Below the pieces are notes generated by a model. The model was given only the letters and a program-made list of their open reading frames with translations. It was not told the DNA's origin and made no database searches. The translations under genes were made by a program, and so were the position numbers. A stretch of 56,050 bases of DNA from Ensifer sp. IC3342. GTDB taxonomy: Bacteria; Pseudomonadota; Alphaproteobacteria; Rhizobiales; Rhizobiaceae. The DNA lies in the NCBI RefSeq assembly GCF_020193655.1, contig NZ_JADYVE010000022.1, positions 1 to 56,050 on the forward strand. The letters are read 5' to 3'. Shown in pieces: positions 18,084 to 26,512 of the stretch (position 1 is the stretch's first letter; every line of letters begins with the position of its first letter).

Positions 18084-19687
18084 CGGGCTGTGTCCCTGAG
18101 GAGCGGATCGAAGGGGGCAATGGCGTTGAAGCGGATCGTGGCGCCGATCGGGATCTGGCCGGCGAGATCGAGATGATGAGCGGCGACCACGCCGATCACC
18201 GGATAGCCACCGGTCAGCGGATGATCGGCGAGAAACAGCACCGGCTGGCCGCTATGGGGAACCTGGATGGCGCCCAGCGGCGTCCCTTCAGATGGCAGTT
18301 CGGTTGCATCGGCTCTTTCCAGAGGCTCTACGCCGGCAAGACGCACGCCGACCCGGCTCGATTCTGCCGTCACCTGCCATTCCTGAGTCAGCAGTGTGGT
18401 TAGCCCCTTGTCTGTGAACCAGTCCGTGCGAGGACCGAGAACGACATCGAGTGTGACTGTGTCGCCTGACTTCTGTTGCCTTCCTGGCATTGGGCGACTG
18501 GGATCAACGGCCGTGACTGCTTCGTTTGTGGGCACCAGCACATCGCCAGCTGCGATCGGAGATGGGCCGACTTTTGCCAAAGTATCGGTTGCGGCGGAGC
18601 CCAAAACCGTCTCGACGGCAAAGCCGCCGCGGATCGCCAGATAGCTGCGCGTGCCCTCAGGCGGAAACTCGAGCGTCAGTTCATCGCCCGCATCAAGCGC
18701 AAATGGCTTGGCGTTCGGTGCGCCAATGCTTCGTCCATCCATCGCGCGGATCGTCATGGGCGCCGGTGCCCCCGTCACCGCCAGCGTCACCGGCCGATCC
18801 GCCTTGATGGCGAAGCCACCATAGGCGATCTCGATGACTGCCGCGCCGCGCGGATTGCCAACGCAGAGATTGGCCTCGACCATGCTTTGGCGATCAAGTG
18901 CTCCGGACTCGGAAACACCCTGGCCGGCCTGACCGGGTCGGCCAAGATCCTGAAATAGGGCAGGGCGGTCGGCGCGGGTGACGAGGATTCCCTCGACCTC
19001 GCTGGATGCCGGAGTGCTCGTCTCCGTAGCAGCCGGCATTGCCGAGACGGGCACACTTGCTCCCTTTGTCATGTCGCGGAAGCGAACGCGGTCTCCAGGC
19101 GCAAGCAGGGCTGCGCGCGGCCGGCCTGTATCCCACATCTTGAGTGGCGTACGCCCGAGAAGCTGCCAGCCGCCGGGGCTGTCGGTCGGATAGATGCCGC
19201 CGAACTTGCCGCCGAGCGCAACGGAGCCGGCGGGTATGCGCACGCGCGGGCTCTTGCGGCGGGGCACATCAAACGCCGGATCATCCGAGGTCATATAGGC
19301 AAAGCCAGGCGCGAAGCCGGTGAAGGCTACGGTATAGGTCGCCGCTGTGTGACGGCGGATCAGCTCTTCCACCGACCAGCCAAGCAGATCGGCGACATCA
19401 TTCAGATCCTCCCCGTCATAAGTGACGGGGATTTCGAAGGCCTCTCCATGCCGGCTGGATTTTGTCGACAGATCGACGTGTGCGATGATGTCGGCCAGAG
19501 CAACGCGATCTGTGAGACGCGCGTCGAAACGCACCAGCAGCGTGCGAGCCGCCGGGATGAGCTCGACGACGCCGTCCGGTCGATCAGCCTGCAGTGCGTC
19601 GAGCAGCGTCAATGTCGTCTCGAGGTCGTCGAGTTCGACCAGCAGCGCGTCACTGCCCGCGGGAAGAAACCGAAGCGGCTTAGCCAT
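18080..19687 (-). CDS. pxpBC: Fused PxpB-PxpC (KipI-KipA, carboxyltransferase-like) protein
   Basis: The 535-residue protein joins a KipI/PxpB domain (about residues 1-210: RFLPAGSDALLVELDDL, YTVAFTGFAPGFAYMTSDD, SVALGGKFGGIYPTDSPGGW) to a KipA/PxpC domain (about 225-535: ALFQDLGRPGQAGQGVSESG, NPRGAAVIEIAYGG, VLGPRTDWFT, GGYPVIGVV). PxpA, B and C together form the prokaryotic ATP-dependent 5-oxoprolinase. The same two folds make up the AHS1/AHS2 carboxyltransferase region of urea carboxylase. Its ATG overlaps the end of pxpA by 8 bp and its stop overlaps the carboxylase ATG, so the operon is tightly coupled. B and C are separate genes in Escherichia coli; fusion is also known. Confidence 0.88.
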   Translation of the reverse strand: MAKPLRFLPAGSDALLVELDDLETTLTLLDALQADRPDGVVELIPAARTLLVRFDARLTDRVALADIIAHVDLSTKSSRHGEAFEIPVTYDGEDLNDVADLLGWSVEELIRRHTAATYTVAFTGFAPGFAYMTSDDPAFDVPRRKSPRVRIPAGSVALGGKFGGIYPTDSPGGWQLLGRTPLKMWDTGRPRAALLAPGDRVRFRDMTKGASVPVSAMPAATETSTPASSEVEGILVTRADRPALFQDLGRPGQAGQGVSESGALDRQSMVEANLCVGNPRGAAVIEIAYGGFAIKADRPVTLAVTGAPAPMTIRAMDGRSIGAPNAKPFALDAGDELTLEFPPEGTRSYLAIRGGFAVETVLGSAATDTLAKVGPSPIAAGDVLVPTNEAVTAVDPSRPMPGRQQKSGDTVTLDVVLGPRTDWFTDKGLTTLLTQEWQVTAESSRVGVRLAGVEPLERADATELPSEGTPLGAIQVPHSGQPVLFLADHPLTGGYPVIGVVAAHHLDLAGQIPIGATIRFNAIAPFDPLLRDTAR

Positions 19688-20444
19688 GGGTGAAGCTCTT
19701 CAGCGCGACACCATTTTGGACGAGCGCGTCGCGGACCGATCGAGCGATCGAAACGGCTGCCGGCGTATCGCCGTGGACGCAGATGGACTGCGCTTCGAGT
19801 TCGATCTCCGTTCCGTCGATGGCGGTGATGCGTCCTTCTTTGACGAGACGCAGCATTCGGCTTGCAACTAGTTCCGGATCATGAATGACAGAACCCGGAA
19901 GGCGGCGGCTGACCAGACTGCCGTCGGCATTGTACGCCCGGTCAGCGAAGGCTTCGCAGACCACCGTCAGTCCCGCGGAGCGTGCCTGCTCGACAATCGG
20001 CGCGCCGGAAAGGGCCATCAGCACAAGCGAGGGGTCGACTGCTTGGATGGCGGCGATGACGTCGGCTGCCTGGCGCTTGTCATGTGCGATTGTGTTGTAG
20101 AGCGCCCCATGCGGCTTCACATATCGCACCGTTGTCCCGGCCGCCTTGGCAAGCCCCTGCAGCGCCCCGATCTGATAGATCGTGTCGCCGATCAGTTCCT
20201 CGCTTGATGGATCCATGTTGCGCCGGCCAAAACCGACAAGATCCCGATAGCCGACATGGGCCCCGACCGAGACACCGAGCCGAACGGCTTCCTTCAAGAC
20301 CGAAAGGATGCCTGCAGGATCGCCCGCATGAAAGCCGCAGGCGATATTGGCGCTAGTGACGATCGACAGCATCGACACGTCGTCCCCCATTGGCCAGGGA
20401 CCGAAACTTTCGCCAAGATCGCTATTGAGATCGATGCGTGTCAT
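19680..20444 (-). CDS. pxpA: 5-oxoprolinase subunit PxpA (LamB/YcsF family)
   Basis: The 254-residue protein is a full-length LamB/YcsF member: MTRIDLNSDLGESFGPW at the start, ANIACGFHAGDP, GAHVGYRDLVGFGRR, VRYVKPHGALYN, EAFADRAYNADGSLVSR and ICVHGDTPAA. PxpA acts with PxpB/C to open 5-oxoproline (pyroglutamate) to glutamate with ATP. Pyroglutamate forms spontaneously from glutamine and N-terminal Gln/Glu peptides, which fits the peptide-utilisation genes elsewhere in the window. It is the first gene of its operon; agga lies ~9 bp before the ATG. A LysR-type gene is next upstream on the same strand. Confidence 0.9.
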   Translation of the reverse strand: MTRIDLNSDLGESFGPWPMGDDVSMLSIVTSANIACGFHAGDPAGILSVLKEAVRLGVSVGAHVGYRDLVGFGRRNMDPSSEELIGDTIYQIGALQGLAKAAGTTVRYVKPHGALYNTIAHDKRQAADVIAAIQAVDPSLVLMALSGAPIVEQARSAGLTVVCEAFADRAYNADGSLVSRRLPGSVIHDPELVASRMLRLVKEGRITAIDGTEIELEAQSICVHGDTPAAVSIARSVRDALVQNGVALKSFTHG

Positions 20445-20630
20445 CGCAATTCATCCTAGAACATCATCTAGGTTTGTCTGATAACATGATCGCGATTGTT
20501 GAACAATACTAGATTTGGCCACGACCAAGGCTGCGCTTGGCGCGATCCCGGCTGCTTGGCGATCTCCCACGGGTGCTACTTCACCTCGAGGCTTGATGTC
20601 GCCCAGGGAGCGGCTCCAACTGCGTCACAC
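20445..20630 (-). other. Non-coding gap holding the pxpA promoter region
   Basis: The 186 bp between the LysR stop and pxpA encode no plausible protein. The sequence nearest pxpA is AT-rich (gttgaacaatactagatttgg, about 20499-20519). It must carry any pxpA promoter, but I cannot assign -10/-35 boxes with confidence. Confidence 0.4.
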
Positions 20631-21476
20631 CTAGATCTTTGTTAGAGCGTCGGCCATGATCCGCGCCAACGCTTTGGTGGCGAGGCTCGGCTCTTTCTCC
20701 GCATACTTGATGCTCAAGGTAGTCATCGGCAGGGGTGGAAGGATCGTCTGGTCATCGATGATCCGCACATCTTTGGCCGCATCTCCGACGCTTACTACTG
20801 ATATCGCCAGTCCCGTGCGCACAACGGAAAGTACTCCTTCGAGGCTCGTACAGGTAAAGTTGCACTTCCAAGGTATTCCGCTCTCTTCAAGCGCGGCTGT
20901 CGCTGCTTTGCGGTAGGCGCAAGGCCCATCGACTCCGGCTAGAATGACCGCACCGTTCGGCGGCGGAGTCCAGTTGTTCCCGGCGATCCACACAATTCGC
21001 TCAAGCCGCAGAATGTCGCCGCCGTTTCCGCCCACTTCTCGAATCAAAGCCACATCTAGGTTTCGATCACGCAGGTCCCTGATGTGGTTCGCTCCTAACC
21101 CCGCTTTCATTTCCACTGACACCCCGGGCTTGTCGGTCATAAACCCTCGCACGGCGCCTGCGATGATATCAAACAAGTAGTAGTCATCCGGAACTCCAAT
21201 CACTACCGATCCACTGAGGAGCCCAGGCTTGAATTTTTCCTCCATCTCCTCAACTGACTGAAGAACGCGCATCGCGTATCGGATGAGGTCGCGGCCCTCA
21301 TTTGTAATTCGGCAGTTTCGGGTCGTTCGCTCGAATAACTGCTTACCGAGGTGTTCCTCCAAGCGTGCAATCTGATGACTCACAGTTGATTGGGTCACGT
21401 TGAGGCGTGTGGCGGCTGCGGAGAAGCTTTGCGTGTCGGAGACGGTAAGAAAACACCGGAGAAGGGAAGTATCCAT
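20631..21476 (-). CDS. LysR-family transcriptional regulator
   Basis: A 281-residue LysR protein starts at MDTSLLRCFLTVSD, with ggga 5 bp upstream of the ATG; an upstream in-frame ATG at 21500 adds eight residues without typical LysR sequence. The winged helix-turn-helix is FSAAATRLNVTQSTVSHQIARLE at about residues 18-40. The effector-binding domain begins near residue 90 (GSVVIGVPDDYYLF). Several LysR regulators of this shape control neighbouring catabolic genes. Here it is upstream of the pxp operon on the same strand and divergent from the maleate-isomerase-like gene, so either could be its target. Confidence 0.88.
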   Translation of the reverse strand: MDTSLLRCFLTVSDTQSFSAAATRLNVTQSTVSHQIARLEEHLGKQLFERTTRNCRITNEGRDLIRYAMRVLQSVEEMEEKFKPGLLSGSVVIGVPDDYYLFDIIAGAVRGFMTDKPGVSVEMKAGLGANHIRDLRDRNLDVALIREVGGNGGDILRLERIVWIAGNNWTPPPNGAVILAGVDGPCAYRKAATAALEESGIPWKCNFTCTSLEGVLSVVRTGLAISVVSVGDAAKDVRIIDDQTILPPLPMTTLSIKYAEKEPSLATKALARIMADALTKI

Positions 21477-21500
21477 CGTAGTCCCATTTATTGAGATCAT

Positions 21501-21847
21501 CGATCAGTTGTGAACAGGGTACCCGTTGTTCGCCTTAAATCAAACAGTCGGCGAACTTGGATTTCAGCGGTCTTTCGCCCGTAAGTTCGGAGAAATCAAT
21601 CTTTCGTGTTGCAGAGTTCGGCAGTGACCTGACGAAAGCCAATGATACAGCGTGCTCTCGTGTCGCTCAGGCTGATTTATTGTCTATCTGCATAAATCAA
21701 TAACCTAAATTCATTTCAGCCTTCAAGCCTTGTGTGGTTCCCTCCACTAACAAACGATCTATGCCTGCATAACAGCCCAACGGCCAAGCAAGAAGCTTAG
21801 CGGCTAGGCTGCGGCATTGGCTGGGGTGGGAGTCGAGGAGAAAATTC
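21501..21847. promoter_or_regulatory. Divergent intergenic region with a 20-bp near-palindrome (21512-21531)
   Basis: No gene is visible in these 347 bp. GAACAGGGTACCCGTTGTTC at 21512-21531 is nearly self-complementary around GGGTACCC and lies ~36 bp upstream of the LysR ATG. A LysR regulator commonly binds such a dyad to control itself and a divergent gene, here the one at 21848. The rest is AT-rich near 21680-21720 with no clear promoter boxes. Confidence 0.45.
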
Positions 21848-22651
21848 GTGGAACGAGAGAGCACGATGTTGGCCGACGTAGCCATCCCAGAAATCGAGCA
21901 GGTGCCGGTACCCGGCGGACGGTTGGAAGATAATTACGGCGAAAAAGTCAGGATCGGTCTGATCGCGCTGTGCGACGATGTCGCGGTAGATCGGGACTTT
22001 GCTCGAATGATACCAGATGATCGCGTCGCTCTCATCACTTCGCGCATTCTTTTAGAGCAACCGAATTCCGAACGGACATTCCTAGCGATGGCCGATCGCA
22101 TTCCTGACACGGTACGCTTGTTGTGTCCATCGCTACGACTTGATTCTGTAGTCTTCGGCTGCACTTCGGCAACCTCTTTTATCGGAGAGGCCCGTGTGAC
22201 CGAACTCGTTCTCAGTGCCCGACAAGGAGTGAACGTTACCAATCCTGGCACGGGCGCGATCACCGCGTTGACCGAACTTAATGCAAAAAGAGTTTCGGTC
22301 ATAACACCCTACACTACTGCCAACACGGAAAATGTCGTCCGGATGCTGGCTAGGGGGGGGATCCAGTCGGTGCAAGTGAGTTGCTTTGGGTTCGATACCG
22401 ATATGGGTATTGGAAGCGTACCGCGCGACGCCTATGTCGAGGTCGCACGCAACACGAATCATCAGGGCGCCGAGGCAATCTTCGTCTCCTGTACTGCAAC
22501 GAAGGCTTTGGATGCAATTGACGAGATTGAAGCCGCGACCGGTCTTCCCTGCGTCACCTCAAATCAAGCCGCTTTTTGGCACGCATTGCGGATGGCCGGT
22601 TGGAATGAGCCAATTGCAGGATTCGGGCGCCTGATGAGAAATTGTTGGTAG
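21848..22651 (+). CDS. Maleate cis-trans isomerase / arylmalonate decarboxylase-like protein
   Basis: A 267-residue member of the Asp/Glu racemase superfamily. The paired active-site cysteines are in VVFGCTSATSFIGEARV (near residue 102) and EAIFVSCTATKALDAIDEI (near residue 218). NPGTGAITALTELNAKRVSVITPYT is the family's phosphate/carboxylate loop region. Relatives include maleate isomerase, arylmalonate decarboxylase and EutA of ectoine use, so the substrate cannot be fixed. The start is GTG 21848 with gaggag 7 bp upstream; ATG 21866 is an alternative. No partner gene such as a hydantoinase or ectoine hydrolase is next to it. It stands alone between the LysR and GntR genes. Confidence 0.75.
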   Translation: MERESTMLADVAIPEIEQVPVPGGRLEDNYGEKVRIGLIALCDDVAVDRDFARMIPDDRVALITSRILLEQPNSERTFLAMADRIPDTVRLLCPSLRLDSVVFGCTSATSFIGEARVTELVLSARQGVNVTNPGTGAITALTELNAKRVSVITPYTTANTENVVRMLARGGIQSVQVSCFGFDTDMGIGSVPRDAYVEVARNTNHQGAEAIFVSCTATKALDAIDEIEAATGLPCVTSNQAAFWHALRMAGWNEPIAGFGRLMRNCW

Positions 22652-23169
22652 GTCCGACGCCGTGGCACAAACCGATGAAATATAGCATCTTGTGACGGGC
22701 ATAAGGTAGTTCCGAAGGTGCCCGCCTCGATCTCCTGAGCATGCCTCCCGTTACAAGCTAAACAGCAATAAGTCGTTTGCCTCCGTTGGCGACGGAGCTA
22801 GAGTGACGCACATAGCGGGCGGGATGCCAACGCGGATTTCTTCGAGTGGCCCTTTGGGATTCGGGCCTCCTTTGCCCTGCAGTGCGCCGTTCCGTCGATT
22901 CCATGCGATCCTCGCGAAGACGCCGCCGGATATGCTGTGTTGCCGCATCAGGTAGAAACTCGCAGGACTGCAGAGTCGTCGGTCAGGTGAGCATTTCGGC
23001 CTGGGGGTCGCCACTTACCGACCCCATTCGCATTCTAACCACCCTGTTTCGTTTACCAGGCTCATTTGCGCAACAGCGTTTTTGTTCGTACGATGACATG
23101 GTTTGTCGGATAATGCATACGGGATCGTTCTACGATAGCTGAGATGCCACTGGTGAGTTGTGAGAAGAG
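22652..23169. other. 518-bp stretch without a convincing gene
   Basis: Open frames exist on both strands, but none has a ribosome site or a family I recognise. The reverse frame at 22751-23014 ends in a proline-rich, ordinary-looking sequence and could be a gene remnant. The right end holds the promoter of the GntR gene and two TCGT/ACGA dyads (23086-23093 and 23125-23135). Confidence 0.4.
23125..23135 (+). promoter_or_regulatory. FadR-subfamily operator candidate before the GntR gene
   Basis: TCGTTCTACGA fits the FadR-subfamily operator pattern TNGTNNNACNA exactly and lies 34 bp before the GntR ATG. A related dyad, TCGTACGA, is at 23086-23093, 39 bp upstream. Both fit autoregulation by the GntR protein at 23170. 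Confidence 0.45.
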
Positions 23170-23835
23170 ATGTTGAGTGAAGGAATTGCGACTGACGATA
23201 GATCCCTCGCGGAGTCAGTCGCTGCAAGAATCCGAGAATTGCTGATAGCTGGCGAGTTCGAGCCGGGACAGAAGCTCTCAGAGCACCAAATGGCAGCTCA
23301 TTTCGACATCTCGCGTAACACTTTGCGGGAGGTCTTCCGGCTTTTAACCAGTCAGAGGCTACTCACTTATACGCCAAACCGCGGTGTGTTTGTTGTGGCG
23401 CCCGACGAGGTGGCGGTGCTCGACATATACCGGGTTCGTGCGGTTATCCAAACCGGAGCGATTCGTGCAGCCACGAAAGGTCACCCTGCTCTCGTCCGAA
23501 TGCGCCTGCTTGCGGAGCAGGGGCGCAGAGCAAGCTTAAAGGCAGACTGGAAACTGGTTGGAACCACGAATATGGAGTTCCACCGGGCGATGGTCGAATT
23601 TTGCGACAGTCCCCGGCTGAATTCGGTATTTGATCTACTGCTCGCCGAACTTCGTCTTGTGTTCGCCCAGCTTCAGGACGGTGCATACCTTCATGAGCCG
23701 TACGTCGAACTTAACGAAGCTCTGGTGCATTCTCTTGAGGCCGGTGACGTTGATGGTGCCGTCTCACAATTGGAGGCATATCTTCTGAAGTCGGAGCGAG
23801 CCGTGCTTGCAGCCATTCAGCGGCGACGCGGATAA
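23170..23835 (+). CDS. GntR-family regulator (FadR/FCD subfamily)
   Basis: The 221-residue protein has an N-terminal winged helix (SVAARIRELLIAGEFEPGQKLSEHQMAAHFDISRNTLREVFRLL split over about residues 16-60). An all-helical FCD effector domain follows, whose metal-binding residues lie in blocks such as NMEFHRAMVEFC and VHSLEAGDVDGAV. FCD regulators usually sense small carboxylates or amino acids. The 3' end overlaps the convergent EamA gene by 19 bp. Two dyads upstream suggest autoregulation. It is not an obvious paralogue of the second GntR regulator at 27.6 kb. Confidence 0.88.
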   Translation: MLSEGIATDDRSLAESVAARIRELLIAGEFEPGQKLSEHQMAAHFDISRNTLREVFRLLTSQRLLTYTPNRGVFVVAPDEVAVLDIYRVRAVIQTGAIRAATKGHPALVRMRLLAEQGRRASLKADWKLVGTTNMEFHRAMVEFCDSPRLNSVFDLLLAELRLVFAQLQDGAYLHEPYVELNEALVHSLEAGDVDGAVSQLEAYLLKSERAVLAAIQRRRG

Positions 23836-24710
23836 AGGCTATCAGCGCATTCAAGCTGGGCGGAGCCTCGCCACATGATGAAGACGCCGGCTGCCACCAC
23901 GATTGCAGCGCCGACAATCATGTTCCTCGAGATTTGTTCACCGAAGAAACTTACCGCAATGCCAGTCCCGGCCACGAGTTGTAAGTAGGCCAGCGGCTGT
24001 ACTTCGGACGCCTCGAGAATCGCATACGCGCGGATGAGGCAGTAATGGCTGAGCGCTCCGCAGATGCAAAGCGCAGCCAATAGCGGCAAGTCGGACGACG
24101 ATATGGGCGTCCAATAAAGCGGGCCGAACAGTGAGATGGCGATGGCGCCAACTACAGCCGTATAGAGGAGGCTCGTTGAAGAGGAATCCTTGTAGCTAAC
24201 AGCCCTTGTGGCAACGCTATAGATTGCAAACAACAGTGCGCTGGCAAGGGGAAGAAGCAGGGCCGCGCTGAGCCTGCCTCCGGTCGGGCTTAAAATTATC
24301 AGAACGCCAATCATACCCGCGGTAACTGCGACCCAGCGGCGCCATCCAACTCTCTCGCCGAGCAGTGGAACCGAAAGAGCCGTTACAAGAATTGGGGCCG
24401 CCTGAAAGATGGCCTGGGTCATGGCAAGCCCGACCTGTGTGAGTGAGAAGACGAAGAGTAATATCTCGCCGATGAGCAACAATCCTCTCAGCATCTGAAG
24501 GACAGGATGTCTTGTGACAGTCGCTTGGCGAACGCCCGCATGCGATCTCGCGAGACCCAGGAGCACAAATGCAGCGAACGCCCAATAGCGGATCATTGTA
24601 ATGAATATCGGCGGATAGCTTGTTGCGAGATGTTTCGACAAACCGTCCTGTGTCGCGAACAGCACGATCGCCACCAACGCAAAAACATATCCGTGCAGCT
24701 TCCATTTCAT
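23817..24710 (-). CDS. EamA/DMT-family transporter
   Basis: A ten-helix drug/metabolite transporter made of two EamA repeats: first from VFALVAIVLFATQDGLSKHL to GVLIILSPTGG, second from LLLPLASALLFAIYSVATRA to VVAAGVFIMW. Family members export amino acids, metabolites or riboflavin; the substrate cannot be read from sequence. I start at ATG 24710 (MKWKLHGYVFALV); an in-frame ATG at 24728 would add MRSHIL. Neither has a strong ribosome site. It follows hypH on the same strand after 140 bp and may be part of that transcription unit, suggesting a role in clearing an amino-acid overload. Confidence 0.85.
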   Translation of the reverse strand: MKWKLHGYVFALVAIVLFATQDGLSKHLATSYPPIFITMIRYWAFAAFVLLGLARSHAGVRQATVTRHPVLQMLRGLLLIGEILLFVFSLTQVGLAMTQAIFQAAPILVTALSVPLLGERVGWRRWVAVTAGMIGVLIILSPTGGRLSAALLLPLASALLFAIYSVATRAVSYKDSSSTSLLYTAVVGAIAISLFGPLYWTPISSSDLPLLAALCICGALSHYCLIRAYAILEASEVQPLAYLQLVAGTGIAVSFFGEQISRNMIVGAAIVVAAGVFIMWRGSAQLECADSLYPRRR

Positions 24711-24850
24711 AAGAATGTGACTGCGCAAATCGCGTGCTTCAGCATATTCGAATGTCTTTCCTTGGCTCGGGCAGCCGCTACTAGCCGTTGACGCTTGGCG
24801 GCTGCGCGGAAACTCGGGAAAATCGGCGATAGCTCGCAGGCCTCGCTACT

Positions 24851-26425
24851 TCATGCCAGCCTGGGGCTAGGATCGATTCGTTGAGGAACACCCCACGCGT
24901 TGGCATCCGAAACTGCAGAGGGAAGAAGTTCAGGAGGGAACGCCTGATAGCACACCGGTCGCAGGAACCGTGCGATTCCGAGGCTTCCGACAGAGGTGGT
25001 GCGAACGTCCGAGGTCGCCGGGAAGGGGCCGCCGTGGACCATCGCATGGCTCACCTCGACGCCGGTTCCGAAGCCATTGACAACCAACCTTCCTGCCTTG
25101 CGCTCAAGCAGGGGCGTAATCTCGCGGGCGCCCTTGTAATCGCCTTGGTCGATATGTATTGCAATAGTCAACTGCCCCTCAAGGCTTTCGACAACGTCAC
25201 GGAGTTCTTTTGGGCCGTCGCAGCGAACGATCAGTGTTGCGGCACCGAACACTTCCTCTTGCAGCTCCCTATGCGAAAGGAAGGCGCCGGCGGTGGTTTC
25301 GAAAATACCCGCCTGGCCCTGATTTTCCCCACCGGCAAGCCCACGCGCGACAGTCTTGACTGAATCATGGGCGACGAGTTGATCCACGCCTGAGCAATAT
25401 GCTTTGTGGATGGTGGGGGTCAGCATCGTAGCCGCAGCCGTGACCGAAATTGCTTCTCGTGCTGCTGTGACGAAAGAGTCATATCCTTCGCCATTGGCAG
25501 CAAGAATCAGCCCGGGGTTTGTGCAAAACTGGCCAGCTCCCAAAGTAAGAGCGGCCACGAGTTGTCTGCCTATTTCGGCGCCGCGCGCGGCGAGGGCGCT
25601 CGGGAAGAGAATAACTGGATTTATCGAACTCATTTCGGCGTATACAGGAATTGGTTCGGGACGACGAGCGGCGATCTCCATGAATGCCATCCCCGCGCCA
25701 CGGGAGCCGGTGAAGCCAATCGCTTTGATATGCGGATTGGCGACGAGCGCCTGGGAAACTGCTCGCGTCGAATCGAAGATGAGCGAGAACGTGCCTTCCG
25801 GCATCCCGCAGGCTCTAACAGCCGACTGTACGGCACGACCGACGAGCTCGGACGTTCCGGGGTGTGCCGAATGGGCCTTGACCACGACGGGGCAACCCGC
25901 TGCAAGGGCGGAAGCTGTATCTCCGCCTGCGACCGAGAAGGCGAGTGGAAAGTTCGACGCGCCGAATACGCCGACCGGCCCTACGGCTATGTTGGTGAGA
26001 CGAATATCTGCACGAGGCTGCGGTTTTCGGGAAGGCAGCGCCTTGTCGATACGAACATCGAGAAAAGCTCCCTCGCGCACCACCGACGCGAAAAGCTGGA
26101 GCTGACCGACGGTGCGGCTACGCTCACCTTCGATGCGAACTCGCGGTAATCCCGTCTCGGAAACACAGCGGTCAACAAGCTCGTCGCCGATGTCCAGAAT
26201 GTTCGACGCGATTTTCTCAAGGAGCATCGCCCGCCCGTCAAGCGAGGTCGCACGAAAGGCGTCAAACGCTTGATCTGCAAGCAAGCATGCCTGCTCCAGG
26301 TCCTCGAGGGCAGCGCCGCCAAAGCTTGGCTCCAGCCGTCTTCCCGAAGCTGCCTCAACAGCCCAGATCTCGCCATTCGAGCCGCGGCGCGTCGATCCGC
26401 CGATCAGAAGTTCGCCGGTAATCAT
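24851..26425 (-). CDS. hypH: Alpha-ketoglutarate semialdehyde dehydrogenase (HypH-type)
   Basis: This NAD(P)-dependent aldehyde dehydrogenase converts 2,5-dioxopentanoate to alpha-ketoglutarate, the last step of hydroxyproline catabolism. The 524-residue protein matches the KGSADH class that starts with a short GELLIGG block. Marks are GVFGASNFPLAFSVAGGDT, PVVVKAHSAHPGTSELVG, GFTGSRGAG, and the catalytic Cys near residue 301 in GAGQFCTNPG. The start has ggagg 5 bp before ATG 26425. It lies 87 bp downstream of the HypD-type gene on the same strand, which supports the assignment. The same enzyme class also serves arabinose and glucarate pathways, so the role rests partly on context. Confidence 0.87.
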   Translation of the reverse strand: MITGELLIGGSTRRGSNGEIWAVEAASGRRLEPSFGGAALEDLEQACLLADQAFDAFRATSLDGRAMLLEKIASNILDIGDELVDRCVSETGLPRVRIEGERSRTVGQLQLFASVVREGAFLDVRIDKALPSRKPQPRADIRLTNIAVGPVGVFGASNFPLAFSVAGGDTASALAAGCPVVVKAHSAHPGTSELVGRAVQSAVRACGMPEGTFSLIFDSTRAVSQALVANPHIKAIGFTGSRGAGMAFMEIAARRPEPIPVYAEMSSINPVILFPSALAARGAEIGRQLVAALTLGAGQFCTNPGLILAANGEGYDSFVTAAREAISVTAAATMLTPTIHKAYCSGVDQLVAHDSVKTVARGLAGGENQGQAGIFETTAGAFLSHRELQEEVFGAATLIVRCDGPKELRDVVESLEGQLTIAIHIDQGDYKGAREITPLLERKAGRLVVNGFGTGVEVSHAMVHGGPFPATSDVRTTSVGSLGIARFLRPVCYQAFPPELLPSAVSDANAWGVPQRIDPSPRLA

Positions 26426-26512
26426 TTGTCCTCCGGATAGTCCTTGCGATTTGCGGTCGTCTTTATTGCCCCGACCGTGCAGCGCTCAGCCGGGGCATTT
26501 AGGATCCGAGAA

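Noticed and set aside
16662..18176. 504-codon forward frame opposite the biotin carboxylase
   Set aside because: Codon-bias shadow; the reverse strand holds a complete ATP-grasp and biotinyl domain.
22751..23014. Reverse frame in the gap before the first GntR gene
   Set aside because: It has a plausible-looking C-terminal half, but no family recognised and no ribosome site. At most a gene remnant.
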